Positions 13,518-24,799 of a stretch of DNA of 64,000 nucleotides are shown here, piece by piece. The translations under genes were made by a program, and so were the position numbers. The stretch covers positions 1,762,001 through 1,826,000 of the forward strand of contig CM035317.1 of the NCBI GenBank assembly GCA_000497125.2, given 5' to 3'. Under the pieces are notes generated by a model. That model was not told the origin of the DNA, ran no database searches, and saw only the letters and a program-made list of their open reading frames with translations. Position 1 is the stretch's first letter, and each line of letters opens with the position of its first letter. The DNA comes from Spironucleus salmonicida (Eukaryota > Fornicata > Diplomonadida > Hexamitidae).

Positions 13518-16016
13518 TCACTATTCTCTTCTAACGAACTATATCTAATTTAACTAAGACATTAGCTTAAGATTTTCACACTCAACACCTTTAGCACTAC
13601 CACAGCCAAATAATATTATAAATTATACTTAAGATCCATCCTCTAAGACATAATTCATAATGATTTCATAATTGTTCATATCAGATTGTTTGCTCAGTTT
13701 TAATAACTCGCTAAGCTTACATTCAGAGTAATGTGCTATTAATTCTGAACAGTTCTCGTTAATAAAAGGTAATACATCAGGCATTTATGACTCTTTGAAT
13801 ATATCTCTATTCTAGATAGCATTTAAAGAAACAAAAAATTCTTTAGACTAAATATGAGAAAATAGACTAAAACATACAGTAGTAGCATCTGTGTCAACAA
13901 ATGAAGTACAATTATCATATTTATTAACATATAATGGAACTGGGAAGAAGACATCTCCTTCATAACAAAATACAGCCAAAGAAATTGGTTCTATAAGCTT
14001 CAAATGCTACAAATATTCCTGTAACGAAGCAATATCACCATTCGTTTTCATCTAATTTAATGAATCAAAGCCATCATGTTATGGACATTCAGCTAAATCT
14101 TACATATATTAGTTTTCATCTACATTAAAATCATATATCGATTATTATAGTTATTTCAAATCTAATTTATAGGTTGCTGGGAAAATAAAATCTTTATTTT
14201 CCTCCGTTTATATTAACGATACAAATAGTTCATCTGTTGGTAAATCCTCTGACTATTATATCGGCAATTTACCTCCATTTTGAATAATTATTTATTTTGT
14301 ATTCTCAAGTTCTAAAAAACGTTCATAGTTTCTCTCTACTTAATCCACTAATGTTTATGCTTAAGAATTATTAGATGCAAGAGTTCTCTACTTAAAATTA
14401 TAAAGTGGTTATTATACATTAGTATGATCTTCATCTACATTTTAACTTATTCTCTATTACCGAGAGATTTTTAATGTATTATTCTAATATTATTACTATG
14501 AAATATCAGAAAATTCAGGGTCTAAATTTCCTTTACTAATAAATGTTTCCTATAAATTAAAAGATTACTAATTTTCTTAATCCTTATTTGTAATATTAAA
14601 CTCTCTCGTATAATCTCTAGCCGGCTTAATACTAGTAAGGCAGTTTTTACTATTATATATTGATGTTTTATCTATTTATTAATCACCTTTAAAATATATA
14701 TTATGTAAATAATCTGTTTTTAATGAATTTTTATCTATTCGTTAGTCAATAAAATTTGTTGCTTTCACTGCAAAAATATTTATACTACCGCACCTATCGC
14801 AATATTTGCCATTAAACAGTTTACATTCTAATTAGCAATTTTTACAATAAATTTTAGGAACAATATGAGAACTATTTATTTATGAAGCATCTATCATTGT
14901 TCCTAGTCTTATAGATTTTTCTAAATCAAATTTTTATTTGGCTAAATCGTCAAGCTCAATAATTCTTATTAACTGATTCCCTCTATCTGCAATAAAAATA
15001 TGTGTTCCATTATACTTAATATCTGAAGGATCATTAAACATAGCTTACACTAAACTTCCATCAACCCACCCTTTTTTATATCTATTACATGATTTAATTT
15101 CCGTTTCTAAGTACTGAGACTGATATCCTTTAGGTTTTATATGGGAGTTTAATAAACTTTGATTTTTACTGATTAAATTTATTAATCTAATACAATTATT
15201 TCCAGAATCGCATATAAGTAAATTACCATCTGGCAATTCACAAATAGATTTAGGATTGTTTAGTAGTTATTTTCCATCAATTTCAATTTTTCCAGATTAA
15301 CCAGGTATTCCAAAAATTATCTTGCCAGTCTCTTATAAAGTATCTATTTAAATGATACAATGATTTCCTTAATCTACAACATACAATATGCCTTAAGAAA
15401 TTTTACTAACAATAATGCATACTATTTTATTAAATTTTAACTTTTTAAATACTACTGTTAAGTCTACTGGAATTTAACCGCTATGACCTATAATACCACA
15501 AAGTGTTGATACCTCACCATTTTCAAAATCTATGCATCTTATAACATTATTTCCAGTGTCGCAAACAATTAAAATTCTTCCGTTACATGCTGATGCTACT
15601 CCAGTAGGACTATTATACTTTGCTTACTATATTTGACCATCTCTATGCCCCGTATTTGATCCAGATAAAGTTGAAACTTCACTATTTTACAAATTTACTC
15701 GTCTAATCTTGGCATGCACTTAATCAGTAAAATAAGCTATTTAAAGATTATTCTATGGAATTATAATAGAATTAACAGGTAATTACTGTTGTGTATGAAA
15801 TTTAAAAGTATCTAATTAATTTTAGTCACAAATTCTTACACCAGATTATAATTGATCAGACACAATAATTGATTGTGTGTTAGGAATAATGCACAGTTGA
15901 CTTGGAAATGAAAAGGAAGATGCACCAACTGGTCCATCTTTAACAGAGTTTCTTCCATTACCAGCAAAAGTTTTTACTATAGCAGATTAAAAATTTATTT
16001 CCTTTAACTCCGTCAT
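13518..16016 (-). CDS. NHL-repeat beta-propeller protein with zinc ribbon, 832 aa
   Basis: The N-terminal half holds about six NHL-type repeats of the form A-x-F-x-x-P-x-G-[IV]-x(n)-[IL]-[IV]-x-D-x-G-N-x-x-[IV]-R: for instance YNSPTGVA...VCDTGNNVIRCI, LYVVDQGNHCIIQID, LLICDSGNNCIRLI and IFIADRGNQLIRII. They should form a six-bladed propeller for protein or RNA binding. A zinc-ribbon-like segment follows (IYCKNCQLECKLFNGKYCDRCGS), then a Gln/Asn-rich stretch and a C-terminal globular region. No enzyme motif. The start is the first ATG, 110 bp from the next plus-strand start. The stop is TAGTGA. A RING gene lies immediately downstream. Confidence 0.88.
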
Positions 16017-16126
16017 TTTTGTTTTTGAAAATATTAATTATATTATAAAATTATAAATAAAATTAATATAAGTCTAAATATTTTCAGAAATTATAAGTCC
16101 CTATCTCTAATAATCTATAAATCCTT

Positions 16127-17280
16127 ATGAACTATCATCATGTAATTAGCTGTACAGTTTTACATGCTAATTTTTAGATTACTCTAAATAATTTTTTAAG
16201 TAACGACTTGATATTAATTTATATAAAGATAAATTATTCACTTCCTTATCCACTTTAATGTTTAGTAAAACTTAATTTACACTCGAATAATTCACACTTT
16301 AATTTTCTACTCTTTTAAAGCTTAATTTATATGAATAATATGAAATTATTCAACTGTAAAATGAAACATTAGCTAAAGAGAGAGAATTTTCAGAAACACA
16401 AAAATACTTTCCAACTAGATCTGAATAGTATGCGAAATTTTTATTTAAATAATAGCAGGATATTAATGATAAGTTTACGTTATCATTTTCTGGTGAATCA
16501 TAACCTAAGGAACTATTTTTTAGTAAAAAACGAGGTGTTGAGGTTCTTAATAAATAAATTTAAAAGGCAAATGATTATGATATTTGTCTTATGGTAATAA
16601 CAGTTCTTACAGAATTTAAGCTGCTAGATTTTGGCAAGTTTTTATTTGATAAGTGTATGATTAAGTTTCCTAGTAAATCACTACCTTATATTTATAAGGC
16701 AAAATTGGCAGAAGATATAAGTATATCACGAAGAATTTATTAATAATCTTATTAAAATATAAATGATTTTCCAGAACTCATATTATTTTATGGTAATTGG
16801 ATAAATTTAGAGTTATAATTTATTGAAGATTTAATAGGATAAGAAGAAAATAAAATTGATCTCAAGACAATCAAAGATGAAAGTCTAAAAGAGGTAATTC
16901 AAGGAAAGTTAATAAAAGAAGTTTTATGCCTAGCATTTATATAAATATTATGTACTAGTATTTTTGTTAGAATTCCAGAACAATAAAGAATCAAACTATA
17001 ATCTTAGGAAAGTATAACTTATTGGAAATTATCCGGTATAAATAGAGAAGACATACTACAAGTTAATAATATAAATATAGCAATTAATAAATTTTCTCCG
17101 TTACTTAAAGAATTTGAGTACTTAATTAAGGATGTAATGCATACTGTTCTACACGAAATAGCTGAACTAAAATATGACTCAAGTAGCTGGACTAGAAGCT
17201 TCGAGAAATGCGATTTAATGCAAATTTATATTCAAAATACTTAATAATCTTCAGGAGAAAGTGATATGGGAGAAGATTGA
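16127..17280 (+). CDS. Helical protein with candidate 26-nt intron
   Basis: The main frame is open from before 16180 to TGA at 17278 but contains no ATG until 16258. If bases 16152-16177 are removed as a GT-AG intron, the ATG at 16127 joins the frame and gives a 375-residue product starting MNYHHVISYYSKQFF. Without splicing, the conservative call is 16258-17280 (340 residues). The protein is helical, with a likely helical-repeat (SNAP/TPR-like) feel (YDICLMVITVLTEF, FPSKSLPYIYKAKLAE), but I cannot name it. The C terminus is acidic and Ser-rich. The stop GATTGA lacks the AGTGA motif. Confidence 0.65.
16152..16177 (+). other. Candidate minimal spliceosomal intron (26 nt)
   Basis: The sequence starts GTACAG and ends TGCTAATTTTTAG. 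It has GT and AG boundaries and a branch-point-like GCTAAT close to the 3' end, as in the very short introns known from diplomonads. Removing it links an ATG to the following ORF through a split codon (T/AT). No transcript evidence is available here. Confidence 0.4.
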
Positions 17281-17382
17281 AATGATTTTTACAGTTCTCA
17301 ATCCAATTCAAATATTGTAGTTATATTGATTGCAGTCATTATTGATATTTTCACTTAGTGTTCAGTATCAAAAAGTTTAAAT

Positions 17383-17688
17383 ATGACCAATCAAAATAAA
17401 TAGATGATGAATGAAGTTGACGGGTAGTTTAATTTATTCTTGAAATAGTAAAAGGTGAGTTAAACCCGGAAATACGCTATTATGAACGAAACATAATAAA
17501 TTTAATCAACAAAATCTGTTGCTATCTAGTAAACGATTCAAATATTAGATTAAATTATTATTAAAATAAATATTTTATCTAAATATTTTATTCTGGATAT
17601 TTAAATAAGTATGGAACTTCAGAATTGTTATCCACTGAAATCATTTTACTAGTTCAAATTACGTAAAATTTAATATAAATTTAAATGA
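17383..17688 (+). CDS. Small basic Gln-rich ORF, 101 aa
   Basis: MTNQNKQMMNEVDGQF at the start, then a Gln/Lys/Ile-rich sequence ending KIQYKFK. The frame lies 102 bp after the previous plus-strand gene. The 3' end overlaps the minus-strand frame 17641-18378 by 48 bp. The stop is AAATGA. There is no homology I recognise, and its composition is close to that of random AT-rich DNA read with this code, so it may not be a gene. Confidence 0.4.
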
Positions 17689-18378
17689 AGGAGATATTAA
17701 CAGTTAGAATTATCTATGTATTGTATAAAAATACTCTAAAATTAATTCAGATTCGGTAAAAATATAAATAAAATAGTAAAATATATCTTCTTCCTACGTT
17801 CGTAATCTAGTGTAAATTTATAAGATATCATCTTCATCCATATCAGAATATGTCAGTATATAACTAATCAATTGACTAATAAACTAGAAATTAATACATT
17901 CAACAGTAAATTATAATTATTCATCTAAAGCCTTTATAATTACAATATGTATCAAGTATTCGGGTATAAAGAGGCTTACTAGTGAAAATAATTCCTACCA
18001 CCGTTTACAGTTATCAATTCCTGTCTCTTTATTAAATTCAACACGGAGGGGCTTTTTAAAATATTATATGAGTCATTAAACTAGTTAAATTAATTAAAAC
18101 TAGATCATGCCACTTTTCTATTCACATATATAAGTCATATTTGGTATGAATCTTCAACTGAATAATTATTAGAATTAATATATATCTCACTTAAGCTGGA
18201 ATCTTTATGATAATTCTAATGCATTATGTTAATAGAATAGTTAAAATAATATATTTAGATTCAAAATCAGTTAAAACTGGAATGTTGACAATATATTATG
18301 TTAAGTGTATAGTCTTTTTTAATATATTAATTCTAATGTATCTCTTTTTAAATTTTTTATATCAAATGTAAAAGACAT
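17641..18378 (-). pseudogene. Intact frame with three internal TGA codons
   Basis: One minus-strand frame runs 246 codons from ATG at 18378 (MSFTFDIKNLKRDTLELIYQ) to TGA at 17641, with TGA at codons 64, 75 and 102 and no indel. The second half is clearly protein-like, with acidic and basic residues in regular spacing (EFNKETGIDNCKRWQELF; YSDMDEDDILQIYTRLRT). Trp would fit well at the second and third TGA (QLFS-x-RFIP and QLVQ-x-LIQYF). The first lies in AAGTGA, the normal stop context, so the N-terminal 63 codons might be a separate gene. It is either a recently inactivated gene or one with recoded TGA. Function unknown. Confidence 0.5.
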
Positions 18379-18649
18379 TATCATCATGTTAAATATATTC
18401 TTATGAAAAATAATTTTTATTAATAACAAGTAATTTAAAACTATAATTATAATTGTTTATTAGCAGATAATATATGACCTATAGATTTACTAATAAATTA
18501 CATTAAGGTAATTTAGTATTCAGACTCATTATATAATAAGTTGTTTATTTTAAATATAATCTAAGTAAACTTAACTATATTAAAACATCATAATTAGTAT
18601 AATGAGTCCAATCATAAAAATCTATAAATTATGACTTATTATCTTAAAA

Positions 18650-19441
18650 TCACTAATAAAACTTATATTATAAAGAAGAAAATAATATGTTTCTGATGAA
18701 TTATTATTATTTTAGATAAATGAGAAATGAAATTATTAAAAAAATTATTAAGAAATATTTCTATTCAAAATAAGAGATAATCATAAAATAGTTACAATTT
18801 AATGTCTGAAAAATAATATTATCAGTAATAAGAAGCTTAAATATTATCCCAAGTATATTGGATGGTATCTAATTTACAGACTGACAATTGTACATAACTT
18901 CATATAGATAATAATCTTTTACAAAATATTATAATATATTATTCATTTTAATTGCATAATTAATACATTAAAATCTGCTCTACAATATTTTAAATATCAA
19001 AAAGACATTCTGTCAACAAATATTAATAAGTCCAATAACGTTATCAGTAAAACCAAATAATAAAACTAACTTTCATTATTTACTAATATGTATGTTTAAA
19101 TAAGTATCGTATTTATATCTTTTGGTTTTCTATTAGATTACCTTATAAATATCATATTAATTAAATGATTAGAGTTACGAATAAATTTTTATTAATTCAA
19201 AATAAATAGTCATAATTATATATTAAATCATTTCTGAAGTGAGATTATGTAATATTTTCTACCTTATAATAGTTTAAGTGGTATAATTTAAAAATTAAAC
19301 AGATAATTTAAGCTAATTAATTATCGATGATTAATTTTATATTAACATTGTCATGAACAATTAAATTATAACAAAATTATATATAATATTAAATTTTAAT
19401 AATTGTTCAATATTATAATAGTAAAAGAATAGTATTTTCAT
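18650..19441 (-). pseudogene. AT-rich frame with two internal TGA codons, ends in AGTGA
   Basis: From ATG at 19441 a single frame of 264 codons reaches TAGTGA at 18650, interrupted at codons 123 and 143 by TGA. The composition is dominated by Ile, Asn, Lys, Phe, Tyr and Gln, which any AT-rich DNA would give under this code, so coding is less certain than for 17641-18378. Features in favour are a start-to-AGTGA layout, several hydrophobic stretches and the absence of frameshifts. No family recognised. Confidence 0.3.
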
Positions 19442-19775
19442 CACGAAATATAATATTTTTATCTATATTAAGAAAAATTGTTAAAATAATAATTATTAAA
19501 AATTCTTAATACCAATAAAGTGTAGTCTAAGATGCGTAATGAAATATAATATAGTATAATAATTATGCACTTATTTTTACAGTCCTTAAATAAAAGTTAT
19601 TAGGGGGTAAACATTGGTTTAAAATAGATCAATATTTATATTTAAACAAATTTCTGGATTAATTAGTAGTAAACTCTTAACCATATATACTCTAATATAT
19701 TAATATTAATTATATTAAACAAAAATATTGTCAATTATATCTATTAAAAGAAAAATACTATGTTATAATAGATAC

Positions 19776-20432
19776 ATGCTTTTAAAAATATGGTAGATAA
19801 TAAAATTATAATTCTAAGGCAAGGGATATTATTAATAAATGTATCTGAAACAGAAAATTTAGCGTTTTAAAATTTACCAGGTAGAGTAATTAATCAATTG
19901 ATATTCTTAATATCATATTGAATTTATATCAAATAATTCATTAGAACTTGAATAAAATATTAGCGAATTTATATCTCCGTAAAATTTAGTTATTATATCT
20001 ATAAACTAAATACTTATCACCTAATAGTGGTTTATAATAGTTTATTCAAACTGATTAAAATATTGAAATATCATAATTCTTTATACATAGAGTTTATACA
20101 TATTCTAAGATTGCTAGATACATATATAAAATTAAGAGTTTGATGAATATTATACCGCGTTTAGATCCATTCATAATTAGAATATGATTTGATTAAAAAT
20201 TTAATTTTTTGTAAAAACTAAAGAAATAATGAAGCTGCCAATGGAACCTAAGTAGAAATATGTATATAATATTTTAAAGTTCAGGGTATTGTATACTTAA
20301 GCTTTTCTGTTTCAATAATAATATATAAGTTATTGTATATAAATTGAAGCGGGTTGAAGTTATTAAATTAAATTAAGAATATTGGATAACACTATATCTA
20401 AGAAAATTAATGATTATTTCAATATTTAATGA
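19776..20432 (+). pseudogene. Plus-strand frame with five internal TGA codons
   Basis: A continuous frame from ATG at 19776 carries TGA at codons 42, 93, 97, 139 and 194 and ends at TGA 20430 (or beyond). The third quarter looks like ordinary protein (KEIMKLPMEPKQKYVYNIL), and the frame never shifts. Several TGAs follow or precede hydrophobic residues where Trp would fit. The terminal TGA is not in AGTGA. The 3' end nears the minus-strand gene ending at 20508. Either a decaying gene or one with recoded TGA. Confidence 0.35.
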
Positions 20433-20507
20433 CTAGGATCTTTTTAAGCTTTTATTATTAAATTATATACTGATTAATCAATATTTATTATATATGAATA
20501 TATCTTA

Positions 20508-20870
20508 TCACTGACTAAAATAAATACTTAATATTATTATACTTAATAATAGTAATAGTGTTATTAAATTAGGGGCACGGGATTTTTAATTTAAGGTTTA
20601 GACATATTTAATTAAAAAATTTATATAATCTTATAATAAATCTACTATTTGATCATTATAATTTTCTGAGTGTTTATACTATTAAAACTATAACTATAAT
20701 TATAATATAGCTGATTAAATTACATAGACATGGCTCTTCTCAAGCATATTTGATTATAAACTTTTGTCCATCTTTTATATAAATTCTAAAATCTCAACCC
20801 CCTTTTTATCTTCACCTTGCTAACTACTTAAGTCTGATAATACTATGTTAAGTTTTTGAGTAAAGTCCAT
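20508..20870 (-). CDS. Small tail-anchored membrane protein, 120 aa
   Basis: An N-terminal soluble helical part of about 95 residues (MDFTQKLNIVLSDLSSQQ; heptad-like LQLQLQFQQY) is followed by a single C-terminal hydrophobic segment, LITLLLLLSIIILSIYF, and two last residues (SQ). This is the layout of tail-anchored proteins such as SNAREs or outer-membrane and ER anchors. No SNARE zero-layer residue can be assigned with confidence. The stop is in CAGTGA. It is embedded in the AT-rich region but has a clean frame. Confidence 0.6.
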
Positions 20871-20937
20871 TTAGTTTAAAAATATATATTATATTATAAT
20901 ATCATTATTTTTAAATGAAAATATATAATATTATTTA

Positions 20938-21804
20938 TCAAAACTCACGAAAAAAGATAAGTCTTATAAATGACTGTTATATTACAGATAACTAGCATAC
21001 CTTCATTTTTGACAAGTAATTCGCTTCACTAACTGAAATTAATTCATTTATTAGCGATTTATCATTTCCAATTGTAAATATTTTTACTAAGCTTGCAATT
21101 TAGGATTCTTTACTATATTAAGATTTATAAAACAAAAATTAGATTGATAAATTACTTTAATCTTAGCATGTTTCATCATTTCTTATAAATGTTAAATCAC
21201 CTATTGTTGGTTTAAAATTTGGTATTTAATTTCCTAAAAATGATATCATTAATGTATTTATGAATGAAAATGCACCAAATAAAATTATTAACTATATAAA
21301 TAGAGTGTCATTGCTTATATAAAACTCTTCCACATATGACTAAAATAAACAAACTGCAACATTATTTTTTATTAGAAAGTATTACAGAATAATTAAATAG
21401 TATCAGGAACCTAATTTAAAAAGATCATATTCATGTTCCAATTTAAGTTAAGCTGTTTTATACGTACCATAGCTCTTAAAACCGTTAGCAAAGGTTGTAA
21501 GCTCTTCTTAATAATCTAATTTTTTAAAATATACTCTTAAATATATAAGTTTAGATACAAAATCACCAGTTACAGTTTTTCTTAACTTATATTCATTAAC
21601 AAAAGTTAGAGTTGGAGCATATCATACTGGTATATAAATTTAAAATACAGAAATAGCTTATGGTGGTCATTAAAAAAACTGCAGTGGTATCTATTTTATA
21701 TAACCAAAATCCAATAAATAGTTCTATTACCAAAAATAAATTATACTAGGATAATGTTCTCTGTCAATCGTAGAAATTATCACAATTTTAGATAATATTA
21801 GCAT
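20938..21804 (-). pseudogene. Multi-pass membrane protein frame with three in-frame TGAs
   Basis: A frame of 289 codons from ATG at 21804 to TGA at 20938 has TGA at codons 46, 61 and 134, and no frameshift. The sequence is convincingly protein-like: LRKTVTGDFVSKLIYLRVYF, QEELTTFANGFKSYGTYKTA, and PNFKPTIGDLTFIRNDETC. At least two hydrophobic segments are seen (YYLIILQYFLIK; LFIQLIILFGAFSFINTLM). All three TGAs are flanked by residues that suit Trp (FFQ-x-PP, YIPV-x-YAP, LGS-x-YYL), and one TGG is also present (YFW). The frame also stays open upstream to 22018 without an ATG. It lies just downstream of the lipase. Function unknown. Confidence 0.5.
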
Positions 21805-21947
21805 TAATTGGATGGGAAAATAATATAATATATTCGCAAAAAATTGTAATGATTTTAGTAATTAACTGAGCTTAATTTTATTGTAGCGCCCTATACCAAA
21901 ATGGGTTAATAATTTAGCATAATTTGGAAGAAAATTTATTTGACAGC

Positions 21948-23321
21948 TCACTTCTATAAAGATATGTTATGTAGCACTTTGATATATGCAGAAATTTTGT
22001 GATTATCGCCTTTATTGAAATCAATATTAGGAATATTAACTTAGTAACGGGTGATGGGTGTAATTACTTCATTTTTTATTTATAATATATTACCAGGAAT
22101 CCATAAATCTGTAGAAGAAGAGTAATCGGATTACTCTATCCATTCAGATAATTATCCATCTATAAACTGTTTTGGTACTATTTTCTAAATAGCCTCCTAT
22201 TTAATATAAAATTTACTATATCTACAAACAGGATCATCTTCATTAACATAGTGCTTTCCAAACGTTTTCAAACATAATCTTGAACCAAGATGTGGAGGAC
22301 AACCAAAAGTAACACAATATTAATTTAAATCTGGAATATAAGACTTAAAGAACATACTAATAATACTAACAACAGCAGCACCATAACTATGACCCGTTAA
22401 CACAATTTTAGATATCATTTTATTTCTCCAAGCAAATTAAATAATCTACTAAACTTATCTGAATACATATACTGCAGCTTTAAACCACCCTTCATGAATT
22501 GGCTCGTTAAATCCATCAATAAGGCAAAATAATGGTTAAAATTAGCTATCTGTTATACCATCGGTCAGCATCTTTTCTGTGCCTCTCACTACTATAAATA
22601 TTAAATCTTCTTCGCTGTAGCATTAAAAAACTGGCATGAAAACTTTAGCATCTTTATTCTATGATAATATATTTTTACTTAATGATGTTTCAGAGTAAAC
22701 TGTGTTGCACTGTTTCGCCATTTTTAAATCGAAATCTAAATTATTTTTATCAAAAATTTCATTTGAATTTTAAGGCATACTTAGATTTAAAAATTATTAT
22801 TAAAATTAATCTAAGTCTTACTATTCAATTTTTTTGTCATCTAACATTTTCATTGCCTTAGAAACTTTAATGAGACCTTACATTCCTAAAACTAAAGCTT
22901 TAACTGATGAAACTTACTATTTATTGAATAATCTTTATTAAATACTAACTCCATGTTAAATAATCAAATATGATTCCTTAATGCAACTAATTAATTCTAA
23001 ATAACAAGCTGCATCAAATAAAAAATCAATTAAAAATTAAGAAGGTTAATAACGTTTTGATTCCTAAATAAATATTTAGATATATTTTGCTGGAGAATTT
23101 AATGATTTTAATGCATAATAAGCATTATACAATATAAATTCATACTTTTTAGTCTTAATAAGTTAAACAACAGACTCACAAAAATTATCATAATTTTAAT
23201 TTATAAGGTATTATTTTTAGGTGTTAAGTTACTACATTATAGTCTATGGTCCTTTTTACGATGACAAAAATATATAAACAGTATTGTAATAATGATCTGG
23301 AACATTAGAATTTATTAGCAT
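21948..23321 (-). CDS. Class 3 (alpha/beta-hydrolase) lipase
   Basis: A 457-residue serine hydrolase of the Lipase_3 type, acting on acylglycerols or lysophospholipids. The nucleophile elbow is GHSYG (residues 310-314, Ser312). Before it comes VVRGTEKMLTDGITD, like the oxyanion region VFRGT of the family. After it comes VTFGCPPHLGS with the catalytic-Asp region VNEDDPVCR, and near the C terminus DNHKISAYI, matching the D-H-x-x-x-Y His box. All three catalytic residues are therefore present. The N-terminal 200 residues are helical and Gln-rich. There is no obvious signal peptide. The stop is in AAGTGA. Confidence 0.9.
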
Positions 23322-23488
23322 TTAAATTAAAGTAGTTATTATTATATTTATTTATATTATATTTTAATAGGTTATAAAGTAAAAGTCAGAATATTATACC
23401 AATTAAAGTAAAAATAAAAATAATCCGATACTGTAAATAAATCTAAGATATTTTATTATAAATAACAAAACATATAATTGATATAATA

Positions 23489-24700
23489 TCAGATAGCTTT
23501 CCAATCCACAACTAACATTTTGGCAACAGTACTAATTGCCATAGACTAAATTTCTTCATCTAAAATTTGCATACACTGCATTGAGAACTATAATATCATT
23601 GGGACTTTCTATAAAAATTCTCTACCTGTTGGGTGGTTTACTGCAAACTATCCAATATCATTAAGTACAACTTTAATTGTTGTATTATCTTAATTTTTAA
23701 TTGCAGCTGAACCTACTTAAGCCAATTATTTTAATAAATTTCCCCCGTCTGCGGTAAAAGTTTAACAATTTTGCTTCCAAAATAAAATACTGTGGTGTAA
23801 AGGTGTAAGTTCCATTACACCGGCTTCTATCTATGATCTATAGTTTTCGATAGTTGATATATCTTTAATCCTTCCAGAAATTTCATCATAAAGCTCTTTT
23901 AAAGGCCCTTCTATTCCTTCAGGCCAAGACATTTGCTATAATTATCTTAGAACTATCTATAATTCAGAAGCTATCATTTATTCAACACCTCTGTTTGAAT
24001 TTAACGTTTTAAGACCTAAAAGAATGCTTCTTACTACTTTACTAGATATTTATACATCATGTGATTTTAACATTCTGCACAAAAGTCCAACACATCCGTT
24101 ATTGATGAAGTAGTTGGAGATAGTATCTGACTACTTTGCAAGTACCCATAAAAGAATGATTGATGCATATGTGAAGTTTGCAGTGAAAGGTTTTCTCAAA
24201 TTTTCTACTGCAATATTTAAAAATTAAGTATTGTTAATTTTTCCAAACTCTATTTCTTAAGAAGTGGAACTAAGCAATTATGCAACCAGTATACTATTTC
24301 TTGAAAATCGAGCTGCTGAGAGTATAGAATATTCATCTCCTTGGATACATTTTTAATATACAGATAAAGAATCCAGTTAAATATGGGAAATAGAAACCTA
24401 TGATAATAATCTATAATATACCACGTAATCGGCCTATGAAAGACATTACAGTTTATCAAAGCTTTCTGCTAACATAATTTAAAATTTATGAGATGAAGTA
24501 AAATCGCATAATCTTAGGGCAATAAAAGATGCACGCTAAGGAGAATTAACAAATGTAGGTATATTTTAAATTAGCACTGTTATTTATTATTCAGTAAGAT
24601 TAACTAAACGTGAATCCACAAATAATCCAGGCAAATTTTACTTTTCTTGTTCGGTTACAGTATTTTTATCAAAGGAACGGGCTTAAATAAGATTGTCCAT
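23489..24700 (-). CDS. VMA13: V-type ATPase subunit H (regulatory, V1)
   Basis: Subunit H couples V1 to Vo and regulates ATP hydrolysis by the proton pump of acidic vesicles. The 403-residue all-helical protein has the recognisable family C terminus: LTPLHHSILFWKQNCQTF, LLKQLAQV, a conserved DIGQFAVNHPTGREFL and finally ISTVAKMLVVDWKAI. The N-terminal part fits armadillo-like repeats. The length is a little shorter than typical homologues (about 430-480 residues). The stop, ATCTGA, lacks AGTGA. Neighbours are a lipase and a kinase on the same strand, with no evident functional link. Confidence 0.9.
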
Positions 24701-24799
24701 TTAAATGATTTGATTGAAATTATAGAATATATTTATTATATTATAACAAATAATTTATTATACTTGAATTCATATAAATTATAATATAATAAATATATT

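Noticed and set aside
18400-20500. Retrotransposon or other mobile element in the AT-rich island
   Set aside because: No reverse transcriptase, integrase or transposase motif was seen in any frame, and no terminal repeats were found by eye.
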